This document shows, piece after piece, positions 58,991-64,000 of a stretch of 64,000 nucleotides of DNA (position 1 is the first letter of the stretch; each line of letters begins with the position of its first letter). The translations under genes and the position numbers were made by a program. This stretch comes from Pseudonocardia sp. 73-21 (GTDB lineage Bacteria; Actinomycetota; Actinomycetes; Mycobacteriales; Pseudonocardiaceae), in the NCBI RefSeq assembly GCF_001899645.1, contig NZ_MKVV01000014.1:82883-146882 (forward strand), given 5' to 3'. Below the pieces are notes generated by a model. That model had not been told where the DNA came from and did no database searches. It saw only the letters and a program-made list of their open reading frames with translations.

Positions 58991-60583
58991 TCACGCCCCG
59001 GACCCTGCCAGACCGGACGTGATGAGAGGGAGGTCCGGGGCCGCACCGTGACTGATCACATGTTCAAGTGCGCGGGTGTCGAGGTGCTGCTCGACGAGAT
59101 CGCCGAGCAGGTCGAGCTGGGCGGCCCGGGCCGCGGCGAACGACGTGTCCGGCGCGACGACGAACCCCGTCCGCCCGGCCTGTCCGGCGACGCGGGCCAG
59201 CAGCAGCCGGCGGAAACCGTCGTTCTCCAGCAGCCCGTGCCAGTGGGTGCCGAGCACGGCGCCGGCGTCGGAGCCCTCGGAATCCGGGCGACCCGCGCGC
59301 AGTGAACCGCCGACTCGCGCACCGGAAACCGTCGACTCGCGGGTGGGGTGCAGGAGTGGGGCCTCTCCCGAGCGCGTCACGCGGCCGTGGTGGATCTCGT
59401 ATCCCGACACCGCCTCGCCCCACGCCGTGCCCGTCGGGTTGCCCAGGTGCTTCTCGGCGTCGAACTCCACGTCCAGGTCCAGCAGGCCCAGGCCCGTCGC
59501 GCTCCCGCCCTCCACCCCGTGCGGGTCGGCGATCGTGCGGCCGAGCATCTGGTAGCCGCCGCAGATCCCCAGCACCGGCCGGCCCGCCTGCGCGTGGGCG
59601 ACGACCGCGTCCGCCAGGCCGGTTCTCCGCAACCAGGCCAGGTCGCTCACCGTCGCCTTCGAGCCGGGCAGCACCACGAGGTCGGCGTCCAGCAGGCGCG
59701 ACGGCTCCGTCACGTACCGCACCGCGACGCCCGCCTCGCAGGCCATCGCCTCGGCGTCGGTGGCGTTGGAGATCCGGGGCAGCCGCACGACGGCCACCCG
59801 CAGCCACTGCTCCCCCACCGGCGGGGCCGGACGGCCCAGCACCCCGTCGACGACGGCGGAGAGGGAGTCCTCGGCGTCGAGCCACAGGCCGTCGGCCCAC
59901 GGCACCACCCCGAACGTCGGACGCCCGGTGAGCGCGCGGAGCTGGTCGAGCCCGGGTGCGAGCAGCGCCGGGTCGCCGCGGAACTTGTTCACCACGAACC
60001 CGGCGATCCGGGCCTGGTCGGCCGCGTCGAGCACGGCGACGGTGCCGAAGAGGTGGGCGAGCACGCCGCCCCGGTCGATGTCGCCGACCACCACCACCGG
60101 CAGGTCGGCGGCCTGCGCGAGGCCCATGTTGGCGATGTCGGTGCCGCGCAGGTTGATCTCCGCGGGCGACCCGGCGCCCTCGCAGATCACCACGTCGTGA
60201 CGTGTCCGCAGGTCGGCGAGGGTGTCGGTGACCACCTCGAGCAGCGCGGCCTTGCGGTCGTAGTAGGAGCGCGCGCTCACCGTGCCCTGCGCGCGCCCGA
60301 GGACCACCACCTGCGAGCTGCGGTCGCTGCCCGGCTTGAGCAGCACCGGGTTGAACGCGACGCTCGGCGCGAGCCCGCAGGCGTGCGCCTGCATGGCCTG
60401 GGCCCGGCCGATCTCCCCGCCGTCGGTGGTGACCACGGAGTTGTTCGACATGTTCTGCGCCTTGAACGGCGCCACCGACGCCCCCTGCCGGTGCAACCAC
60501 CGGCAGATCCCCGCGACCAGCGCGCTCTTCCCGGCGTCGGACGTGGTCCCCGCGACGAGCAACGCACCCTGCACGCCGCCCAC
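58991..60583 (-). CDS. cobQ: Cobyric acid synthase
   Basis: The 530-residue glutamine amidotransferase amidates side chains b, d, e and g of adenosylcobyrinate a,c-diamide. Family segments are [20 protein letters not shown] at 6-25, [20 protein letters not shown] near 38, then [20 protein letters not shown] near 133, the nucleophile in [18 protein letters not shown] near 338, and [19 protein letters not shown] near 450 with the catalytic His. Residues 416-430 ([14 protein letters not shown]) come from two copies of the 22-bp repeat also found in cbiG-cobJ. This makes it longer than the typical 490-510 residues. GTG 60583 is the start; GTG 60574 is possible. Confidence 0.95.
   Translation of the reverse strand: MGGVQGALLVAGTTSDAGKSALVAGICRWLHRQGASVAPFKAQNMSNNSVVTTDGGEIGRAQAMQAHACGLAPSVAFNPVLLKPGSDRSSQVVVLGRAQGTVSARSYYDRKAALLEVVTDTLADLRTRHDVVICEGAGSPAEINLRGTDIANMGLAQAADLPVVVVGDIDRGGVLAHLFGTVAVLDAADQARIAGFVVNKFRGDPALLAPGLDQLRALTGRPTFGVVPWADGLWLDAEDSLSAVVDGVLGRPAPPVGEQWLRVAVVRLPRISNATDAEAMACEAGVAVRYVTEPSRLLDADLVVLPGSKATVSDLAWLRRTGLADAVVAHAQAGRPVLGICGGYQMLGRTIADPHGVEGGSATGLGLLDLDVEFDAEKHLGNPTGTAWGEAVSGYEIHHGRVTRSGEAPLLHPTRESTVSGARVGGSLRAGRPDSEGSDAGAVLGTHWHGLLENDGFRRLLLARVAGQAGRTGFVVAPDTSFAAARAAQLDLLGDLVEQHLDTRALEHVISHGAAPDLPLITSGLAGSGA
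59297..59340. repeat. Two 22-bp repeat units in frame inside cobQ
   Basis: On the plus strand GCACCGGAAACC then GTCGACTCGC (59319-59340) matches the reverse complement of the cbiG-cobJ unit at 20 of 22 positions, and the adjacent 59297-59318 at 18 of 22. Relative to the coding strand the orientation is opposite to that in cbiG-cobJ. Confidence 0.85.
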
Positions 60584-60600
60584 GCTACGTCCCCTCCGCG

Positions 60601-60660
60601 GCGATCAAGGCGCAGACGTCGTCAGTGGATCTCCGCGAGCGACATCCACGCCTTGATCAC
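60601..60660. repeat. Palindrome between cobQ and the beta-helix gene
   Basis: GCGATCAAGGCG (60601-60612) pairs with CGCCTTGATCAC (60649-60660), 11 of 12 bases, with a 36-nt loop. It fills the gap downstream of the beta-helix gene and upstream of cobQ, and could terminate the former. Confidence 0.7.
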
Positions 60661-60675
60661 CGCCGTTGCGGGAGG

Positions 60676-61899
60676 TCAGAAGCGGCCGCAGACGCCCACC
60701 GGCAGTGAGCGCAGGGCCACGTTGCCCGTCCAGGTGTTGGCTGTGCCCGCCGTCCGCGTGCCGGTGCTCCGGTCCTGGCAGTCGAGGGGGTCCTGGCCGA
60801 TGCGGTTGCCCGTCACCGTGACGCCGGCGTTGTCGGCGTCGAGCAGGATCCCGACGGTGGTGCTGCGGGCGATGCTGTTGTCCCGCACGGTGCCCGAGGT
60901 CTGCCCGGACAGCCGCACGCCGTACTGACGGTCGATCACCTGGTTGCCCACCACCGCAAGGCCGACGTTGGGGGCGCCGTACACGTTCGTGACGCGGATT
61001 CCGGTGGCCGCGCCCGCGCTGATGACGTTGCGGGTGACCTGCAGCGACGTCGTCCCGCCCCCGACGTAGATGCCGCTGCCGGCATCGACCACCGCTCCGG
61101 GGCGCCGCACCACGACGTTGTCGGCCACCACCGCCGCCTTCGCGTTGACGACCACGGCGAACGTCGCGTCGTCGATGCTCTGGTTGCGCTCGATCCGCAG
61201 CCCCGTGGACGGACGCGCGGCGTCGCCCGCGGTGTTGACGGCGGCCGAGCTGTGGCCGGTGAACAGGTTGTCGGCGATGGTCAGGTTGTTGCCGGGGCCG
61301 CAGCAGACGAACACCCCGGAACCGCCGGCGGCGCCCGAGCGGTTGTTGGTGTCGAACCGGTTGTGGGCCACCGTGCTCGCCACGGCGCCGGTGGAGCTCA
61401 TGGTGATGCCGTAGGTGGTCTGCGTGACCACGTTGTCGGTGAAGGTGAAGCCGCTGCCCCCGCTGAAGGCCTCGATCCCGTCGGCGTTCTGCGTGGAGGT
61501 GCCGGCGTTGCGGATCGTGAAGCCGTCGACCGTGACCCCGCTGGTGGTGCCGGTGATCCGGATGCCTGCCGCGCCGCCGCCGTCGATCACCGACTCGGCG
61601 GCCACGTTCGACCGCCCCGCCCGCGCGTCGACACCGCGCTGGGCCCCGCGCAGGATCAACGGCTTGTCGACGACCACCGTGCCGGGGTAGACGCCGGGAC
61701 ACACGAGGATGGTGGAGCCCGGCGCGGCCGCCGCCACGGCCGCCACCAGCGTCGGGTGGGTCGGAGCCGGGCAGGCCGCGCTCGCGACGCCGACGCGCAG
61801 CACCGGGGGCACCTGCGCCGCCGCGGGCCCCACCAGCAGCAGCCCGGCCCCGAGCACCACTGCTCCGACGATCGGTACGTAGCGTGAAGTTCCAACCAC
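60676..61899 (-). CDS. Secreted right-handed parallel beta-helix protein
   Basis: The 407-residue protein has a signal peptide (YVPIVGAVVLGAGLLLVGPA, cleavage likely after AAA-Q), then a region of about 330 residues with repeated short beta rungs such as GFTIRNAGTSTQNADGIEAF, FTFTDNVVTQTTYGITMSS, NLTIADNLFTGHSSAAVN, and LQVTRNVISAGAATGIRVT. Repeated N-x-I/V-x-x and G-V/I rungs mark a parallel beta-helix of the NosD/pectate lyase type. Such proteins bind or cleave polysaccharides. A pair of cysteines (FVCCGPGNN) and CxxxxC-like end (CQDR...GVCGRF) suggest stability outside the cell. No catalytic triad was identified. GTG 61899 is the start. Confidence 0.88.
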   Translation of the reverse strand: MVGTSRYVPIVGAVVLGAGLLLVGPAAAQVPPVLRVGVASAACPAPTHPTLVAAVAAAAPGSTILVCPGVYPGTVVVDKPLILRGAQRGVDARAGRSNVAAESVIDGGGAAGIRITGTTSGVTVDGFTIRNAGTSTQNADGIEAFSGGSGFTFTDNVVTQTTYGITMSSTGAVASTVAHNRFDTNNRSGAAGGSGVFVCCGPGNNLTIADNLFTGHSSAAVNTAGDAARPSTGLRIERNQSIDDATFAVVVNAKAAVVADNVVVRRPGAVVDAGSGIYVGGGTTSLQVTRNVISAGAATGIRVTNVYGAPNVGLAVVGNQVIDRQYGVRLSGQTSGTVRDNSIARSTTVGILLDADNAGVTVTGNRIGQDPLDCQDRSTGTRTAGTANTWTGNVALRSLPVGVCGRF

Positions 61900-62056
61900 G
61901 GAAAGTCATCTCCATCGGTGCTGTGACGCAGGCCATGACCTCGACGCGACGCAGCGTGCCGCACCGGCGCGGCGACACGCCCGAAAGGCACCCACCGGAG
62001 TGACGCCCGCCCGGGCGGCGGAGGACGCCGGCCGCGTCAGGGCATACCGTGGTGGG

Positions 62057-62914
62057 GTGCGCTTCCTCCTCCGTCCCGGCTGGCTGGCCTTCATCGGGGT
62101 CGTCGCCGCGTTCGTGGTGATCTGCTACACGCTGCTCGCCCCGTGGCAGTTCGGGCGCGAGGCCGAGCGCGACGCCCAGCAGAAGGCGATCGACAGCGCC
62201 ACCCTCGCGGGCCCGGTGCCGCTGGGCACGCTCGTTCCCGCCGGTCAGGGCGTCACGACCGGCGACGAGTGGCGTCAGGTCACCGTCACCGGCACCTACC
62301 TCCCCGCCGACGAGTCGCTCGTGCGGCTGCGCGTGTACGACGGCAAGCCGGCGTTCGAGGTCCTCACCTCGCTGCGCACCGACGACGGGCGGCTGCTCGC
62401 CGTCGACCGCGGGTACGTCACCGCGGAGAACGGCGCGATCGTGCCGGCCATCGCCCCGCCGCCCGCCGGCCGCATCACCCTCACCGCCCGGCTGCGCGTC
62501 GACGAGACCGACCCCGACAAACGTCCGGCGTTCACCTCCGACGGCTACCGCCAGCAGTACGTCACCGACTCGCGCACGCTGGCCGCCGCCACCGGCCTGG
62601 CCCTGGAGCCGGGCTACCTGCAGCTCGCCCCCGGCCAGCCCGGGGTGCTCAACGCGCTTCCGGTGGAGCCCGACACCGGCGCCGGCGCCGCACCGTTCAC
62701 CAACTTCTCCTACGCCCTGCAGTGGCTGACGTTCGGCGCGATCGCCGTGTTCGCATGCGCCTACTTCGTGCGGCTGGAGCTGCTGCAGCGTCGCAAGGGC
62801 GAGGGTCGCGTCGCCGACCGGACGGCGCTGCGCCGGGCCCTGGCGGGCGACGACGAGGACGAGCCCGCGCAGGCCTCCGAGACCCCCCTCGACGACCGCT
62901 ACGGCCGCCGCTGA
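62057..62914 (+). CDS. SURF1-family cytochrome oxidase biogenesis protein
   Basis: The 285-residue protein has the SURF1 layout: a first membrane helix (PGWLAFIGVVAAFVVICYTL near 8), WQFGREAERDAQQKAIDSAT just after it, a large extracytoplasmic domain with EWRQVTVTGTYLPADESLV and LLAVDRGYVTAENGAI, then a second helix (FSYALQWLTFGAIAVFACAY near 225) and a basic cytoplasmic tail. SURF1 helps assemble heme-copper oxidases. The YALQWLTF segment is a family hallmark. GTG 62057 was chosen; GTG 62049 is not in frame, and an earlier start at 62000 would add an unlikely Arg-rich lead. Confidence 0.9.
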   Translation: MRFLLRPGWLAFIGVVAAFVVICYTLLAPWQFGREAERDAQQKAIDSATLAGPVPLGTLVPAGQGVTTGDEWRQVTVTGTYLPADESLVRLRVYDGKPAFEVLTSLRTDDGRLLAVDRGYVTAENGAIVPAIAPPPAGRITLTARLRVDETDPDKRPAFTSDGYRQQYVTDSRTLAAATGLALEPGYLQLAPGQPGVLNALPVEPDTGAGAAPFTNFSYALQWLTFGAIAVFACAYFVRLELLQRRKGEGRVADRTALRRALAGDDEDEPAQASETPLDDRYGRR

Positions 62915-62928
62915 CGCGCTACCCACCC

Positions 62929-63120
62929 GCGAGTTCGCCCTCTCGACCCGGCGAGTTCGCCAGCTGGTCCGGCGAGCTCGCGATCCGGCGGCGTGAGTTC
63001 GCGATTCCGCCGCGAAACCGGCGATCCCGGGACCGTCGAGACGGCCGACCCAGGCCGCGAATCGGCGAACTCGCCGCGAGGAGACGACGGACCCGCCGGG
63101 CGAGCTGGCGGAATCGCCGC
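62929..63120. repeat. 21-22 bp direct repeat with GCGAGTTCGC core
   Basis: GAGTTCGC or GAGCTCGC words begin at 62931, 62953, 62974 and 62997 (spacing 22, 21 and about 22), followed by inverted GCGAACTCGC at 63065. The array occupies the 222-bp gap between the convergent SURF1 and cbiB genes. The period is that of the repeat in cbiG-cobJ and cobQ, though the sequence differs. Confidence 0.75.
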
Positions 63121-63136
63121 CTTCGTTCGACGCTGG

Positions 63137-64000
63137 TCACACCGGGCGGGCCACCACCGCGGCCAGCACCGCCGACGCCGCTCCCACCAGCCGCGACAGC
63201 CGGGCAGCCCGGCGCAGATCCGCCGGCGTCGGGGGTGGGCCCGAGCCCAGTCGCGGCCGTTCCTCCACCCCGTGCGCGTAGACCGTCCGCCCCCCGAGCG
63301 TGACGCCCAGCGCCCCCGCCGCCGCGGCCTCGACCGGGCCCGCGTTGGGGCTCGGATGCCGTCGCGCGTCCCGGCGCCAGGCGGCCAGCGCGGCACGCGG
63401 CGAACCCCCGACGGCCGGCGCGAGCCCCGCGAACAACAGCGCCGCCATCCGCGCGGGGGCCAGGTTGGCCACGTCGTCCCACCGTGCCGAGGCCCAGCCG
63501 AACCGCTCGTAGCGCGGCGACCGGTAGCCCACCATCGCGTCGAGTGTGTTGACGGCGCGGTAGCCCAGCAGCCCCGGGATCCCCGCGACCGCTCCCCAGA
63601 ACAACGGCGCGACGACGGCGTCCGAGGTGTTCTCGGCGAGCGATTCCACCCCCGCACGAGCCATTCCCGGAAGGTCCAGCAGGTTCGGATCCCGCCCGCA
63701 CAGGGACGGGATCCGCGCCCGGGCCGCCGCGAGATCCACCGGCTCCCGACGAGCGGCACTCTCGTCGCCCGGGTTACGACGCGAGTGCCGTTCGTCGGAC
63801 GGGGAGGGGGGTGCTCCCAGTTCCTCCGCCAGCGCCTCGCCGTGGCCCGCCAGGGACGAGCCGCCCAGCACCGCCCACGTCGCCGCCGCCGTGAGCAGGG
63901 TGCGCAGCACCGGTGGCCGCGCCGTCTCCGCCGCCACCCCCAGCGCCACCGCCCCGCCCACCAGCACCGCCGTGTACGCGACGCCGGCGGAGCGGCGGTC
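63137..64000 (-). CDS. cobD: Adenosylcobinamide-phosphate synthase CbiB/CobD, N-terminus outside window
   Basis: The gene runs off the right edge; about 288 C-terminal codons are present. CbiB attaches aminopropanol phosphate to adenosylcobyrate at the inner membrane. Diagnostic text is RARIPSLCGRDPNLLDLPGM, VESLAENTSDAVVAPLFWGA, RAVNTLDAMVGYRSPRYERF and GWASARWDDVANLAPARMAA, then GGRTVYAHGVEERPRLG. Between AEELG and DLAAARARIPSLCGRDP an extra stretch of about 24 residues (PSDERHSRRNPGDESAARRE) is coded by an in-frame palindrome at 63745-63799. Several hydrophobic segments fit the polytopic family. The start must lie beyond position 64000. Confidence 0.95.
   Translation of the reverse strand, partial: DRRSAGVAYTAVLVGGAVALGVAAETARPPVLRTLLTAAATWAVLGGSSLAGHGEALAEELGAPPSPSDERHSRRNPGDESAARREPVDLAAARARIPSLCGRDPNLLDLPGMARAGVESLAENTSDAVVAPLFWGAVAGIPGLLGYRAVNTLDAMVGYRSPRYERFGWASARWDDVANLAPARMAALLFAGLAPAVGGSPRAALAAWRRDARRHPSPNAGPVEAAAAGALGVTLGGRTVYAHGVEERPRLGSGPPPTPADLRRAARLSRLVGAASAVLAAVVARPV
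63745..63799. repeat. 55-bp palindrome in frame inside cbiB
   Basis: Arms CCCGACGAGCGGCACTC (63745-63761) and GAGTGCCGTTCGTCGGA (63783-63799) match at 15 of 17 positions with a 21-nt loop. The gene reads through it without a stop, adding a hydrophilic peptide not seen in the CbiB family at this point. Confidence 0.9.

Overview
The window is high-GC DNA with strong G/C third-position bias, many GTG starts and dense ATGA/GTGA gene overlaps. A beta-ketoadipate cluster, Pol IV, a DICT-domain protein, a Ser/Thr kinase and a large cobalamin locus make an actinobacterium of the Pseudonocardia type the best guess. The genus is inferred from gene content only. About 58 intact or broken genes are supported. 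No tRNA, rRNA, transposase, integrase, phage gene or CRISPR array was seen.

Layout. 1-9.7 kb: a partial secreted protein, an AGE-family epimerase, an AceE-like 2-oxoacid dehydrogenase E1 divergent from an Lrp regulator, a class C serine hydrolase, a decayed BCCT transporter, a peroxiredoxin, a quinone oxidoreductase and a SAM methyltransferase. 9.7-19.7 kb: a large unknown protein, ferredoxin-NADP reductase (fprA) with two crotonase-family genes, a DICT/degenerate-GGDEF protein, and an ABC transporter coupled to a two-component system, with a 22-codon ORF between kinase and regulator. 19.7-32.7 kb: two luciferase-like monooxygenases, an esterase, a pca-type cluster (carboxymuconate cycloisomerase, IclR regulator, SnoaL-like protein, two CoA-transferase subunits of which the first is frameshifted), a P450 with a nearby operator-like palindrome, an FAD oxidase, a 4'-phosphopantetheinyl transferase, DNA polymerase IV and an EEP hydrolase.

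32.8-64 kb is mainly a cobalamin (B12) locus on the minus strand. It holds bluB-cobT fusion, cobI, cobN, cysG, cbiX, cobH, cbiG-cobJ fusion, cobL, cobM, cobB, cobO, a ChlI-ChlD-type chelatase subunit, cobQ and cbiB/cobD. Two cobalamin riboswitches, upstream of cobN and of cobH, are legible. Interleaved are a membrane-protein/Ser-Thr-kinase module, fchA with a broken folD, a patatin, a broken lysR, an aldo-keto reductase, a secreted beta-helix protein and a SURF1 homologue. Together the B12 genes cover uroporphyrinogen III to adenosylcobinamide phosphate plus the lower ligand. CobK, CobF, CobG, CobU/P and CobS are not in the window.

The most unusual signal is a set of small repeats. A 40-bp palindrome occurs six times, always exactly 40 bp, mostly in gaps or at gene ends but once in frame inside cobB. 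Other unrelated palindromes lie in frame inside cobN and cbiB, and a 22-bp direct repeat lies in frame inside both cbiG-cobJ and cobQ, in opposite orientations. Five B12 genes therefore carry repeat-derived peptide insertions at apparent domain linkers. This resembles the Rickettsia palindromic elements in style. No transposase for it is visible here.
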